Shown here in pieces: positions 9,640 to 18,630 of a stretch of DNA of 64,000 bases (position 1 is the stretch's first letter; each line of letters opens with the position of its first letter). Origin of the DNA: Eubacteriaceae bacterium (lineage in GTDB: Bacteria; Bacillota; Clostridia; Eubacteriales; Anaerofustaceae). The position numbers and the translations under genes were made by a program. A model generated the notes under the pieces. That model worked only from the letters and a program-made list of their open reading frames with translations, had not been told where the DNA came from and searched no databases. The stretch spans positions 1 to 64,000 of the forward strand of contig WRIY01000009.1 in the NCBI GenBank assembly GCA_009782515.1, read 5' to 3'.

Positions 9640-11397
9640 ATGGCAAGCATACGCTTTTTAGAAAAGCAAATAATTGAAAAGATAGCCGCTGGGGAGGTTA
9701 TTGTTAATCCTGCAGCTGTCGTAAAAGAGCTTGTCGAAAACTCCATAGACGCAAACAGCAAGAACATTGAAATAGAAACGGATGGGGGAGGGAAAACCCT
9801 TATTCGCGTAATCGATGACGGCGATGGCATCGAAACCGAGGATCTTGGCGTTGCGTTTGAACGCTATGCGACAAGCAAGATAGCAGACAGTATTGAAGAG
9901 ATACAAACCCTTGGTTTCAGAGGCGAAGCCTTAAGCTCTATTGCAGCTGTTTCCAGCATCAGGGCGAGTTCGAGGCACAAAGAATCCGAAAAAGGCTTGG
10001 CTGTTTCCCTAAAGGCAGGGGAGCTTATAAGCTCAGAGGCGCGCACTATGCAGCAGGGTACTATAATTGAAGTCAGAAGCCTTTTTTTTAACCTGCCGGC
10101 GCGCCTAAAAAACATGAAGAAAGACAGTTCAGAGACTCAGGCAATTATAGATGCATCAGGCATGCTCGCATTATCGCATCCTGAAGTGTCAATAAAGCTC
10201 GTTTGCGATGGCAAAACTCTCTTTCACACTAATGGCGACGGATTATTCGAAAGCGCTGCAACAAGCATATATGGCAAAAAATTTGTCTCATCATGCATAC
10301 CGGTTGAGTTTGATGAGCACCCTTTATATATACAGGGCCTTTTGATATCTCCAGCTTTTATTGAAGCAGTGCCAAAGAGAGCGGTCTTCATTAATGGGCG
10401 ATACGTGAAAAGCCAAACTGTCAACCGAGCAGTAGATCAGGCCTACTTTGATGCATGCGGCAAAAAAGGGGCAAGCATGGTTTTATATTTGGCTCTCCCC
10501 CATAAGTACGTCGATGTAAATGTGCACCCATCTAAAACTGATGTACAGCTCAGCAATGAATCATTGATAACCATGCTTATAAAGCAGGCAGTTACAAACA
10601 GCCTGAGCTCCGTTTATGTAGCAAGGCAGAGCGCGATAGAGCCGGAAAAAACAAGCGTTGCCATGCCTGTTTTTGAAAAGGCCCAGGAATACTTTCCGGC
10701 GCAGGCACAAGCTTTCCAAAGCAGCCTTGGCGACTCGCTGCTTAATGATGGCCTTGCAGCAGATGCCATTGAAGCCGAGCCGGCCTTTGAGAGCCTGCAA
10801 AAGCAAACATTGGCTGCGCTTTCCCATATGAGCTATATTGGCTGCGCATTTGGATTATATGCCCTGCTTGAGTCAAACGAGGCTATATATGTTGTAGATA
10901 CCCATGCCGCACACGAAAGAGTTCTTTATGAAGCTTATCTGGACAGCTACAACAGCAAAAGCATCAGCTCTCAGCCATTGCTGGTTCCGGTAATGCTTAA
11001 CATGCCTCCCAGCCAGTACCAGGCAATTGTTTCATGCACTGATGACTTTAACTCTATAGGCTATGAAATTACTGACATGGGCGATGGGTCTATTGCGGTG
11101 AGATCAGTTCCCAGTGCTCTGTCAAGCGCTGCTGTTGACAATCTTCTATACAGCCTGGCAGACGATCTGTCAAGCAGCGGCCTTGACGGCTTTGGCCAAA
11201 CCCGAAGCGAAGCGCTTATAAAGAAAGCTTGCCACAGTGCCGTGAGAGGCGATGCCAACATAAGCGAAAGCGAGCTTAGGCCCCTTCTGAAGTCGCTTGC
11301 CGAAGCGTCAGTTCCATTTACATGCCCTCACGGAAGGCCTATAATCTCTACAATTAGCATGAAGTCATTTATGCGAGCTTTTGAGAGAATTAATTAG
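9640..11397 (+). CDS. mutL: DNA mismatch repair endonuclease MutL
   Basis: 585-residue GHKL ATPase that couples MutS recognition to strand removal. N-terminal ATPase motifs: EKIAAGEV, VKELVENSIDA, DDGDGI, TLGFRGEALSSI. The C-terminal domain carries the metal-binding endonuclease motif as DTHAAHERVLYE (the usual DQHA form has Q replaced by T, with the acidic and His positions kept), ACHSAVR-like CHSAVRGD, and CPHGRP near the end. An intrinsically nicking MutL is therefore expected, as in mutH-lacking bacteria. AGGTG precedes the ATG. It is followed after 3 bp by miaA. Confidence 0.96.
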   Translation: MASIRFLEKQIIEKIAAGEVIVNPAAVVKELVENSIDANSKNIEIETDGGGKTLIRVIDDGDGIETEDLGVAFERYATSKIADSIEEIQTLGFRGEALSSIAAVSSIRASSRHKESEKGLAVSLKAGELISSEARTMQQGTIIEVRSLFFNLPARLKNMKKDSSETQAIIDASGMLALSHPEVSIKLVCDGKTLFHTNGDGLFESAATSIYGKKFVSSCIPVEFDEHPLYIQGLLISPAFIEAVPKRAVFINGRYVKSQTVNRAVDQAYFDACGKKGASMVLYLALPHKYVDVNVHPSKTDVQLSNESLITMLIKQAVTNSLSSVYVARQSAIEPEKTSVAMPVFEKAQEYFPAQAQAFQSSLGDSLLNDGLAADAIEAEPAFESLQKQTLAALSHMSYIGCAFGLYALLESNEAIYVVDTHAAHERVLYEAYLDSYNSKSISSQPLLVPVMLNMPPSQYQAIVSCTDDFNSIGYEITDMGDGSIAVRSVPSALSSAAVDNLLYSLADDLSSSGLDGFGQTRSEALIKKACHSAVRGDANISESELRPLLKSLAEASVPFTCPHGRPIISTISMKSFMRAFERIN

Positions 11398-11400
11398 CAT

Positions 11401-12330
11401 ATGAAAAAGGCAGTAATTGCAATAGGGGGCCCTACAGCAACAGGGAAAAGCTCTTTGGCGCTCACTCTCGCTGGCCGCATAAACGCTGAGATTGTTAACT
11501 GCGATGCCACACAAGCATACAGAGGCCTTGACATAGGCAGCGCTAAGCCAAGCCCGCAAGAGCTTGGGCAAGCTTCCCACCATTTGATAGATATCTATGA
11601 GCCAAGCGAAAACAAGAACGTTGCAGATTTCACGCTTCTTGCGATAAAAGCAGCTGAGAGCATCATTGCCCGATCAAAAATCCCGATTCTATGCGGCGGA
11701 AGCGGCCTGTACATTGACAGCGCTGTCTACTCAAGCTATAGCTATGGCGCAGCGCCTGCAAACGAGGCGCTAAGGGCCGAGCTCTACAGCGTAGCGAGCG
11801 AGCAAGGCAATGAGGCTTTGCATAACATGCTCTGTAGCCTCAACAGCGAGCGTGCAAAAACAGTGCACCCCAATAACGTCAAACGGGTTGTTCGGGCAAT
11901 CGAGCAGTCGATGGCTGAAAACGCTGGCGATGAAAATTGGAATAATGCGCAAAGGGAGTTTCGTTTCGAAAATACCCACTACTTTATTTTGTCAATGCCT
12001 AGAGAAATGCTTTACCGCCGCATTAACAAGAGAGTTGACGAAATGGTTGAATTAGGGCTTGAACAAGAAGCAGAGGCTTTGTACAGCCAGGGGCTTGATG
12101 AGGCCTGCAATTCAATGCAGGCTATAGGCTACAAAGAATTCCTGGCATACTTTAGAGGCGAAAGCAGTTATGCCGAAGCGGTAGAGTTAATCAAGCGCAA
12201 CACGAGAAGGTATGCCAAACGGCAGATAGCATGGTTTAAGAGAAACACCCAAGCTATTTGGCTGGATATGAGCGAAACAAGCACCGATCAGGCTGCGTGC
12301 CTGATTATGCGCAAGCTGGAAGGGGAGTGA
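11401..12330 (+). CDS. miaA: tRNA dimethylallyltransferase
   Basis: 309-residue enzyme that transfers dimethylallyl to A37 of UNN-reading tRNAs, giving the substrate for MiaB. P-loop GGPTATGKSSLA lies at the N-terminus. The substrate-binding segment reads NCDATQAYRGLDIGSAKP, where the serine of the usual DSxQ motif is Ala. HHLIDI, LCGGSGLYIDS and the C-terminal KRNTRRYAKRQIAWF are all present, so the enzyme is probably active despite that change. It is preceded by mutL and followed by the PLP enzyme gene two bases after its stop codon. Confidence 0.96.
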   Translation: MKKAVIAIGGPTATGKSSLALTLAGRINAEIVNCDATQAYRGLDIGSAKPSPQELGQASHHLIDIYEPSENKNVADFTLLAIKAAESIIARSKIPILCGGSGLYIDSAVYSSYSYGAAPANEALRAELYSVASEQGNEALHNMLCSLNSERAKTVHPNNVKRVVRAIEQSMAENAGDENWNNAQREFRFENTHYFILSMPREMLYRRINKRVDEMVELGLEQEAEALYSQGLDEACNSMQAIGYKEFLAYFRGESSYAEAVELIKRNTRRYAKRQIAWFKRNTQAIWLDMSETSTDQAACLIMRKLEGE

Positions 12331-12332
12331 GC

Positions 12333-13577
12333 ATGCAGCAAAGCGATTTAATTGCAGGCGAAATAAAAAGCTGTGAAGATGAGCTTCGGAGCGCATTTGG
12401 CGAGATAAGCGAAATCGCCTATATGAACCAGATAAAAGTTATTAAGGCGATGCAGGATGCCGGCCTTTCTGAGCGGCATTTTGCAATGGGCACAGGATAC
12501 GGGTATGGAGACGAGGGCAGGGATGCCACCGAAGAGATATTCGCCAGAGCTTTTGGCGCTGAGAAAGCAATAGTGCGGCCCCAAATAGCAAGCGGCACAC
12601 ATGCAATTGCCATAGGCTTGTACGGGCTGCTGCGCCCCGGAGACGAGCTGCTCAGCGCTACATCATCGCCATACGAGACTATCGGCGCCTTTATTGGGGC
12701 TAACGGCGAAAATTCCGGCTATGGCACACTTGCAGACTTTGGAGTAAAATACCGCCAAATAGAATTTTTGGACGGTTATCCTGACATCGAATTAATAAGG
12801 AATTCTGTTGGAGCGCAAACAAAAGCAGTATTTGTTCAGAGATCAACCGGCTATTCAGAGAGAAGCGCCCTTACGCTAAATGCGATAAGCGATATTGCAA
12901 AAGCTGCTCACGCCAGCAACCCAAATGCTTGCATCTTTGTTGACAACTGCTATGGGGAGTTTATTAATGCTAAAGAGCCACTTGATGCAGGCGCAGACAT
13001 AATAGCCGGATCGCTAATAAAAAACCCTGGAGGCGGCTTAGCTCTAACAGGCGGATATATAGCAGGAAAGCAGGCCTTTCTTGGCTTGATAGCTGCACGG
13101 CTGACAGCGCCTGGAATAGGCGATGAAGTAGGCGCCAACATGGGCATGGTGCGCCATATGCTGCAAGGGCTATTTTTGGCGCCTCGCACAGTAGCGGATG
13201 CGCTTAAGGGAGCTGTGCTGACAGCAAGAGTTTTCGAAAATAGGGGATACAGGGCCTTCCCCAGCTCAACAGAAGAAAGAAGCGATATTATTCAAGCCAT
13301 TGCCCTGGGTTCGCCTGAAAAAGTAATTGCTTATTGCAAGGCAATCCAGAGTGCGTCTCCGGTGGATGCATATGCTTCTCCAGAGCCTCAGGAACTGCCA
13401 GGATATAAGAGCCCTGTGATAATGGCAGCTGGGAATTTCGTTCAGGGCTCCTCAATCGAGTTAAGCGCTGACGCGCCAATGAGAGAGCCCTATATTGTAT
13501 ACCAGCAAGGCGGTTTGACATATGAACACGTTAAGTTCGGCTTGTGCAGCGCTTTGCTTAGTTTAGACTCTATATAG
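12333..13577 (+). CDS. Methionine gamma-lyase family PLP-dependent protein
   Basis: 414-residue fold-type I PLP enzyme of the family often labelled aluminium resistance / YnbB-like, which commonly sits next to miaA or lexA in Firmicutes. Visible features: RPQIASGTHAIA early, IFVDNCYGEF (PLP-ring aspartate region), and GSLIKNPGGG holding the likely Schiff-base lysine. Physiological substrate unknown. The start is the ATG at 12333 with AGGGGAG 5 nt upstream; the frame stays open another 25 codons into miaA, but those are miaA-overlapping codons without a start signal. The 3' end overlaps lexA by 8 bp in convergent orientation. Confidence 0.9.
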   Translation: MQQSDLIAGEIKSCEDELRSAFGEISEIAYMNQIKVIKAMQDAGLSERHFAMGTGYGYGDEGRDATEEIFARAFGAEKAIVRPQIASGTHAIAIGLYGLLRPGDELLSATSSPYETIGAFIGANGENSGYGTLADFGVKYRQIEFLDGYPDIELIRNSVGAQTKAVFVQRSTGYSERSALTLNAISDIAKAAHASNPNACIFVDNCYGEFINAKEPLDAGADIIAGSLIKNPGGGLALTGGYIAGKQAFLGLIAARLTAPGIGDEVGANMGMVRHMLQGLFLAPRTVADALKGAVLTARVFENRGYRAFPSSTEERSDIIQAIALGSPEKVIAYCKAIQSASPVDAYASPEPQELPGYKSPVIMAAGNFVQGSSIELSADAPMREPYIVYQQGGLTYEHVKFGLCSALLSLDSI

Positions 13578-14181
13578 ACCTATAGACAGCTATAACGATT
13601 CCAACGATTTCAATGTCTCTTCCATATATAGGATCCATATCCGGATTTTCCGGCTGAAGCCTTATCTGGTCGCTTTCCCTGTAGAATGTTTTCACCGTTG
13701 CTTCATCATTTATCATAGCAACTACATATTGGCCATCTTCAGCAACGCGCTGTTGTTTAACAACAACATAGTCGCCATCAAGGATGCCTGCATTAATCAT
13801 GCTGCTGCCTTCGATTTTTAGCATGAAGCAGTTGCTGTTTTTTACTGTATCAGCTGGGAGAGGAAATGTGTCCTCATATTCTTCGATTGCAGTTATAGGC
13901 ATGCCTGCTGTGACTTTGCCGATGATCGGAACGTCAACGATCTCTTCTTTGCGAACAAACGGGTTTGCCTTTAAAAGCATTAGGGCGCGCGGTTTTTGTG
14001 GATCACGCTTTATATAGCCTTTTTTTTCCAGGTTATTAAGTTGGTGCTGTACAGAGGAAGTAGATGCCAGATCTACAGCATTGCCTATTTCCCTGACTGA
14101 TGGCGGGTACCCGCGAGTGGAAAGCGTTTCCCTGATATAGGTAAAAATAACTTCTTGTATAGCTGTTAAATCATCGTACAT
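13570..14181 (-). CDS. lexA: LexA repressor, SOS regulator
   Basis: 203-residue SOS repressor and S24-family autoprotease. The N-terminal winged HTH (VREIGNAVDLASTSSVQHQLNNL) is followed by the scissile Ala-Gly in KVTAGMP. The catalytic Ser is in IEGSSMINAGI and the catalytic Lys in NDEATVKTF. Length is typical. It is transcribed toward the methionine gamma-lyase-like gene and overlaps its last codons. No convincing CGAAC-N4-GTTCG type operator was found in the upstream 280 bp, so autoregulation cannot be confirmed from sequence. The recombinase gene lies upstream on the same strand. Confidence 0.95.
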   Translation of the reverse strand: MYDDLTAIQEVIFTYIRETLSTRGYPPSVREIGNAVDLASTSSVQHQLNNLEKKGYIKRDPQKPRALMLLKANPFVRKEEIVDVPIIGKVTAGMPITAIEEYEDTFPLPADTVKNSNCFMLKIEGSSMINAGILDGDYVVVKQQRVAEDGQYVVAMINDEATVKTFYRESDQIRLQPENPDMDPIYGRDIEIVGIVIAVYRSI

Positions 14182-14349
14182 ATAGGATACCTCACATGAA
14201 CTGCTCGCCGTTTAGCGTTTAGGCAAGCTTCCCCAATCTTTGATGTTTATTATGTAGGCGGGGCATTGGCTTTTTTATGAGGAAAAGCCTTCCTGCAGTT
14301 CCTTGCAGTACTGTCACCTTACGAATAACGTTGCAAACCTCTATGTAGA

Positions 14350-14378
14350 ATTATAGCGAAATAGCTATTTTATTACAA
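14350..14378 (-). promoter_or_regulatory. Sigma-A-type promoter for lexA
   Basis: On the minus strand, TTGTAA (14373-14378) is separated by exactly 17 bp from a perfect TATAAT (14350-14355). It reads toward lexA and leaves a leader of about 160 nt. The leader contains a GGCTTTT/AAAAGCC hairpin but no recognised riboswitch. Confidence 0.75.
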
Positions 14379-14464
14379 CATAAAAGCGAAACATTCAATC
14401 GAACCAAGTGCAACTGCTATAAAAGAATCGGCGCTTTATATAGTTTTTCGCATCTAAAGCGCAC

Positions 14465-15598
14465 CTAGCTGCCATCCCGGAGCTTTGTTGCTTTAGCTGC
14501 CTGCTTTCTTCGCTCTTCGCTCATTGATGCATAGTGCTTTCGCGTTGTATTGATGTCTTTATGGCCAAGCACATCAGCTACAAGGTATATATCGCCTGTT
14601 TCCTTGTAAAGGTTGGTGCCGTATGTGCTGCGGAACTTGTGCGGGGTGATGTTTTTCAGCGGTACAACGTTTTGGGTGTATTTTTTGACAAGCTTCTCAA
14701 CAGCGCTAACGCCAATCCTCTTTTTTTGCAGAGATAAGAACATAGCTTTTTCGTCTTTTGCATCAAGAGGTATAAGATTCTCCCTTTCGCTGTTTAGATA
14801 ATCGCATATTATCTCCAACAGCTCATCGGACAAGTACAGTATTGCCTGATCTCCGCCTTTTCTTGTTATTTTAAAAGAGGCGTTGCTGAAATCGAAATCG
14901 TCTGTATTGAGCCCGACGAGCTCGCTAATCCGGATTCCTGTTCCGAGAAAAAGGCTGATTATGGCCAAATCACGTTTTGCATTCTTGGCATGAAATGCCC
15001 TTTGGCGCTCAGTCAATTCATTTCCGCTTTCAACACTGTCTAAAAGGTCGGCAACTTCATTCGGCTCAAGGCGCACAATGGTTCTCTCTTTAAGCTTCGG
15101 CAAGTCAACCAGCTGGGCTGGATTTGTCTTTATCTCCTGCTTGCGGTAGAAGTATTTATAAAATGACTTCAGGCTTGAGAGCTTTCGCATTTTGCCGCTT
15201 GGGCTGTTTGAATGCTGGATTTTTGCATCGGGATTGTTTGGGTTTGGCACTTCATAAAAGCTGAGGTGCTCAATGTATTTTTCTATGTCAGTCGGGCTCA
15301 CGAGATCAAGATCCCGAGCCCTGATTTCCTTAATGCTTTCGAATTCGCTGAAACTGGCACAGTTTGCCACCAAGTACTCAAGGAAAACCTTTATGTCAAG
15401 GCAATAGGCTATTCTGGTTTTTATTTGCGTGGTTTCAGCGATGCCTCTGAAGAAATCGCTGCAAAAATCAGGAAGCAGCGACATATCGTCTCTGAGCTGC
15501 AATACTAGGCTTTGCTCATTTGCTTTATAATATTTGCTGGATATTGGCTTTTCCTTTCTGTTATGCTGCAGATTAGCATTCTGCTTAGCTGGGTCCAT
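14465..15598 (-). CDS. Xer-type tyrosine recombinase
   Basis: 377-residue site-specific recombinase. The N-terminal SAM-like core-binding domain covers about residues 45-175. The catalytic domain carries the full set: Arg in GTGIRISELVG, Lys in TRKGGDQ, HKFR, GHKD, and the nucleophilic Tyr in RKHYASM. Size and the long N-terminal part resemble XerS-type single recombinases more than XerC/XerD of ~300 residues, but I cannot assign a subgroup. It sits beside lexA, not beside phage genes, which favours a chromosomal housekeeping role such as dimer resolution. A dif-like site lies 12.5 kb away. The ribosome binding site is weak. Confidence 0.85.
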   Translation of the reverse strand: MDPAKQNANLQHNRKEKPISSKYYKANEQSLVLQLRDDMSLLPDFCSDFFRGIAETTQIKTRIAYCLDIKVFLEYLVANCASFSEFESIKEIRARDLDLVSPTDIEKYIEHLSFYEVPNPNNPDAKIQHSNSPSGKMRKLSSLKSFYKYFYRKQEIKTNPAQLVDLPKLKERTIVRLEPNEVADLLDSVESGNELTERQRAFHAKNAKRDLAIISLFLGTGIRISELVGLNTDDFDFSNASFKITRKGGDQAILYLSDELLEIICDYLNSERENLIPLDAKDEKAMFLSLQKKRIGVSAVEKLVKKYTQNVVPLKNITPHKFRSTYGTNLYKETGDIYLVADVLGHKDINTTRKHYASMSEERRKQAAKATKLRDGS

Positions 15599-15599
15599 C

Positions 15600-15835
15600 T
15601 TATTTCATATTTGTCGAACATTTGCGTTATGATTATAGCACAGTATTAAGAGATAAATCAATAGATCAGCTATTAGGCGCAGCCACTGCAGGCACCATTT
15701 GCCAAAGCAGCTAGAATGGCATTTTAAGCTTTTACAAGCGCAGAGCGCCAAATGATATTTAAATCTTTTGCAATTGAAGAAATCGTTTTTGCTTTGCAGC
15801 CTTGCTTGTGCATGCTAATTGCCTGGACTTCCCTG
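15600..15835. other. Divergent intergenic region upstream of the recombinase gene
   Basis: Non-coding, AT-leaning sequence between the minus-strand recombinase gene and the pst operon. No ORF with a ribosome binding site and no RNA gene was recognised. The notable palindrome that follows is listed separately. Confidence 0.4.
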
Positions 15836-15893
15836 AAAAGGGCATAAAAGATTCCGATAAAGTTATCTTTATCGGAATCTTTTATGCCCTTTT
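15836..15893. repeat. Perfect 27-bp inverted repeat (58-nt hairpin)
   Basis: The left arm (15836-15862, beginning AAAAGGGCATAAAAG) and right arm (15867-15893) are exactly complementary over 27 bp around a TTAT loop. It lies between divergently transcribed genes, about 180 bp upstream of pstB1 and 240 bp upstream of the recombinase start. It is followed by GCCTTATTTTT on the plus strand. It could be a terminator of an unseen small transcript, an sRNA, a small palindromic mobile element or a protein-binding site. Confidence 0.9.
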
Positions 15894-15959
15894 GCCTTAT
15901 TTTTGAAGCTTGGCTGGCAGCAGCCGGAGATATTTCATTTTCTGCTGATTACAAAGGTG

Positions 15960-15988
15960 TTGTTCGCATATTCAACTTGCCCTATAAT
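15960..15988 (+). promoter_or_regulatory. Probable promoter of the pst operon
   Basis: TTGTTC (15960-15965), a 17-bp spacer and a perfect TATAAT (15983-15988) precede pstB1 by about 80 bp. The weak -35 would fit activator-dependent (PhoB/PhoP-type) expression, but no clear Pho box was identified. Confidence 0.6.
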
Positions 15989-16070
15989 ACTATCATGCTC
16001 ACTTTTATTGAATTAAAGTTTACCGCATCAATGCCTCATAATGTGAGAGCAATATTGGAGGTTAGGCCAA

Positions 16071-16856
16071 ATGGACAACCCTGTCCAGAACTATAAGCTA
16101 AAAACAGTCGGCATAAACCTGTACTATGGAGATTTCCATGCATTAAGGGATATTTCCATGGAAATACTTGAGTGTTCGATTACAGCGATTATTGGGCCAT
16201 CAGGCTGCGGAAAATCTTCGCTGCTGCGGACTTTTAACCGCATGAATGATCTAATTCCAAATGCCAGGATTGAAGGCGAAGCGTATATTGGCAATCAGCC
16301 AATATATGGAAGCGATTCAGATGCTGTGCAAATTCGAAAAAAAATAGGAATGGTCTTCCAAAAACCTAACCTGTTTCCGACAAGCATTTATAATAATATT
16401 GCAATCGGCCCTAAAAGCCAAGGCATTAAGAATAAGGGCGATCTGGATGGCATCGTTGAAAAATCGCTACGGCAGGTTGCTCTTTTTGATGATCTAAAGG
16501 ACAGGCTTAGCGAGCCGGGGCTTTCGCTTTCATCAGAGCAGCAGCAAAGGCTTTGCATTGCCCGGGCCTTGGCAATAGAGCCGGAAGCAATTCTTATGGA
16601 CGAGTCCTGCAGTGCGCTTGATCCGGTTTCAACGTTGATGATCGAAGACCTTATGAAAAAACTTGCAGAAAATTATGCAATAATCATCGTTACCCATAAC
16701 ATGGAGCAAGCTGTCAGGGTATCGGACATGGCTGCATTTATGATGATTGGGGACGATCGGGCTGGAATGCTGGTTGAGTACTCAAACACCGAAGACATGT
16801 TTTCTAACCCAAAGGACGAAAGAACTGAAGGCTACATAACAGGAAGGTTTGGTTGA
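16071..16856 (+). CDS. pstB: Phosphate ABC transporter ATPase, paralogue 1 (altered signature motif)
   Basis: 261-residue PstB-type nucleotide-binding protein. Walker A GPSGCGKSS, Q-loop VFQKPNLFP, Walker B with catalytic Glu (ILMDESCSALD) and the H-loop THNMEQ are intact. The ABC signature LSGGQ reads LSSEQ (LSLSSEQQQR near residue 160). Its C-terminus EGYITGRFG closely matches that of the second PstB at 19484. In an ABC dimer each ATP site pairs one Walker A with the partner's signature, so this subunit supplies the good Walker A/B half and the defective signature half. It is the first gene of the pst operon. GGAGG lies 9 nt before the ATG. Confidence 0.92.
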   Translation: MDNPVQNYKLKTVGINLYYGDFHALRDISMEILECSITAIIGPSGCGKSSLLRTFNRMNDLIPNARIEGEAYIGNQPIYGSDSDAVQIRKKIGMVFQKPNLFPTSIYNNIAIGPKSQGIKNKGDLDGIVEKSLRQVALFDDLKDRLSEPGLSLSSEQQQRLCIARALAIEPEAILMDESCSALDPVSTLMIEDLMKKLAENYAIIIVTHNMEQAVRVSDMAAFMMIGDDRAGMLVEYSNTEDMFSNPKDERTEGYITGRFG

Positions 16857-16860
16857 GGCT

Positions 16861-17685
16861 GTGGGATTAGGAATAAATACGCGCAAAAGAGCTGCTATAG
16901 CTTTTTATATAGCGCTGCTGTCCATTGGCTCATTGCTTGCGGGATGCCAGGGAAGAGAAAGAAATGGAATAGTGGTGGCTGGCTCTACATCAGTTCAGCC
17001 ATACGCTGAGGTGCTTGCAGAAGAGTTTGCTGTGATGTACCCGGAAAGCTCTATTGACGTGCAGGGCGGTGGATCCTCAGCAGGCATAACAGCAGCTACA
17101 TCCGGAACAGCAGACATCGGCATGTCCTCTCGCGAATTAAGCGAAAAAGAGCAGCACCTTTGGTCAAAGGAGATTGCCAAAGACGGTTTGGCAATAATAG
17201 TGCACCCGGATAACCCTCTTAGGAGCCTTTCGCTGGAGCAGATAAGCCTAATATATAGCGGGCAGGCTACAAAGTGGAGCGATGTAGGCGGATCATCAGA
17301 GAGCAAGATACATATAGTCACTCGAGAAGAAGGATCAGGCACAAGAAGCGCTTTCAGCGATCTTGTTATGGGAGACGTCGAAATTTCGCCAAGAGCCATC
17401 GTTCAAGACTCGAATGGCGCTGTTAAGCAGCTTATATCTGATGACCTGAATTCTATAGGATTTTTGTCTCTGGGCCTTGTTGATGACAGTGTCAAAGCAC
17501 TGATGCTTAATGGCGTAAAGGCAACAAAAGAGAATATAATAAACGGTTCATACGGTTTATTCAGGCCTTTTCTGTTTGTCGTAAATGGCGAACCTACTGA
17601 TCTTGCCCTTGAGTTCATCGACTTTGCTGTATCTGAGCAAGGCCGCGAGATACTGTCAACCGAAGGGCTTATAGCTGAGGAATAG
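16861..17685 (+). CDS. pstS: Phosphate-binding lipoprotein PstS
   Basis: Extracytoplasmic phosphate-binding protein of the Pst system, about 274 residues. An N-terminal basic region and hydrophobic stretch lead to the lipobox LLAGC, so it should be lipidated by Lgt. Phosphate-binding loop motifs are visible: AGSTSVQP, GGGSSAGI, and REEGSGTRSAF. The start is uncertain. A GTG at 16861 follows GGAAGG at 13 nt, while a TTG at 16849 overlaps the pstB1 stop and sits too close to that site. It lies between pstB1 and pstC. Confidence 0.92.
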   Translation: MGLGINTRKRAAIAFYIALLSIGSLLAGCQGRERNGIVVAGSTSVQPYAEVLAEEFAVMYPESSIDVQGGGSSAGITAATSGTADIGMSSRELSEKEQHLWSKEIAKDGLAIIVHPDNPLRSLSLEQISLIYSGQATKWSDVGGSSESKIHIVTREEGSGTRSAFSDLVMGDVEISPRAIVQDSNGAVKQLISDDLNSIGFLSLGLVDDSVKALMLNGVKATKENIINGSYGLFRPFLFVVNGEPTDLALEFIDFAVSEQGREILSTEGLIAEE

Positions 17686-17785
17686 CTGTAAAGCCACGCA
17701 ACCAATATCATATAATGGAAGGAGCGCGCAATCGCCTCTCGCTTTATGCGGCAAGTGCATATGGGAGCATATTGCTTTTGCACTT

Positions 17786-18625
17786 ATGAACAAAGATACA
17801 ATTTCTAAAATGGTTTTTTTTATCCTGGCGCTGTCCTCGATATCTGCACTGGCTCTCATAACCGGATTTATTTTTATTCAGGGCCTCCCGCTTTTTTTCA
17901 AAGTTGGCTTTGCCAATATTGTCTTTGGAACAAAGTGGGCTCCAAGCCAAGGCAGCTTTGGCATATTCCCCATGATTGTTGGCTCAGTATGCGTGACTCT
18001 GGGCGCAACACTGCTTGGAGTGCCGATTGGCGTATGCTGCAGCATTTTTCTTGTTGAATATTGCCCTGCCTCGCTAAGCAACCTGTTTAGGCCGGCAATT
18101 CAGCTTCTGGCAGGCATACCATCTGTTGTTTACGGATTCTGGGGATTGCTTTTCATTGTGCCCTTCATCAGAAACAACCTGGGTGGCCCGGGCCTTAGCA
18201 TGCTTGCTGGCTCAATGATTTTAGGGATAATGATTTTGCCAACAATTATCAGCATTTCTGAAGTGTCGCTGAAGGATTTGCCGCGCCAATATAAAGAAGG
18301 CGCGCTAGCGCTTGGCATGACTCACTGGCAGGCAATATACTCTGTGCTTTTGCCAGCTGCAAGATCCGGCATAACAGCTGCAATAGTGCTTGGAATTGGC
18401 AGGGCAATTGGCGAAACTATGGCAGTCATCATGGTTTTAGGCAATGCAGTCGCTCTGCCGGAGTCCATCCTGGACCCTATAAGGACACTGACTACCAATA
18501 TTGGCATTGAAATGGGGTATGCAACTGGCGATCACCAACAGGCGCTGTTTGCAACCGGCATTGTCCTATTTGTCATTATTATGATTTTAAACAGCTTCGC
18601 ACAATATATTGCACGGAGGAAATAG
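17786..18625 (+). CDS. pstC: Phosphate ABC transporter permease PstC
   Basis: 279-residue membrane permease with about six hydrophobic segments. Typical PstC signatures are present: GVPIGVCCSIFLVEY, LLAGIPSVVYGFWGL, and the EAA-like cytoplasmic loop EGALALGMTHWQAIYSVLLPAARSGI followed by GIGRAIGETMAV. It forms the channel with PstA. About 100 bp separate it from pstS, and the ribosome binding site is weak. pstA follows after 5 bp. Confidence 0.95.
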   Translation: MNKDTISKMVFFILALSSISALALITGFIFIQGLPLFFKVGFANIVFGTKWAPSQGSFGIFPMIVGSVCVTLGATLLGVPIGVCCSIFLVEYCPASLSNLFRPAIQLLAGIPSVVYGFWGLLFIVPFIRNNLGGPGLSMLAGSMILGIMILPTIISISEVSLKDLPRQYKEGALALGMTHWQAIYSVLLPAARSGITAAIVLGIGRAIGETMAVIMVLGNAVALPESILDPIRTLTTNIGIEMGYATGDHQQALFATGIVLFVIIMILNSFAQYIARRK

Positions 18626-18630
18626 ACAGC

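Noticed and set aside
14182-14464. Possible LexA (SOS) box upstream of lexA
   Set aside because: Only CGAA-type direct half-sites (CGAAACATTCAATCGAACC) were seen; no CGAAC-N4-GTTCG palindrome.
14465-15598. Prophage or integrative element integrase
   Set aside because: No phage or conjugation genes nearby and no att repeats seen; neighbours are housekeeping genes.
15610-15630. CGAACATTTGCGTT near the recombinase start as an SOS box
   Set aside because: The right half does not match the consensus (GCGTT instead of GTTCG).
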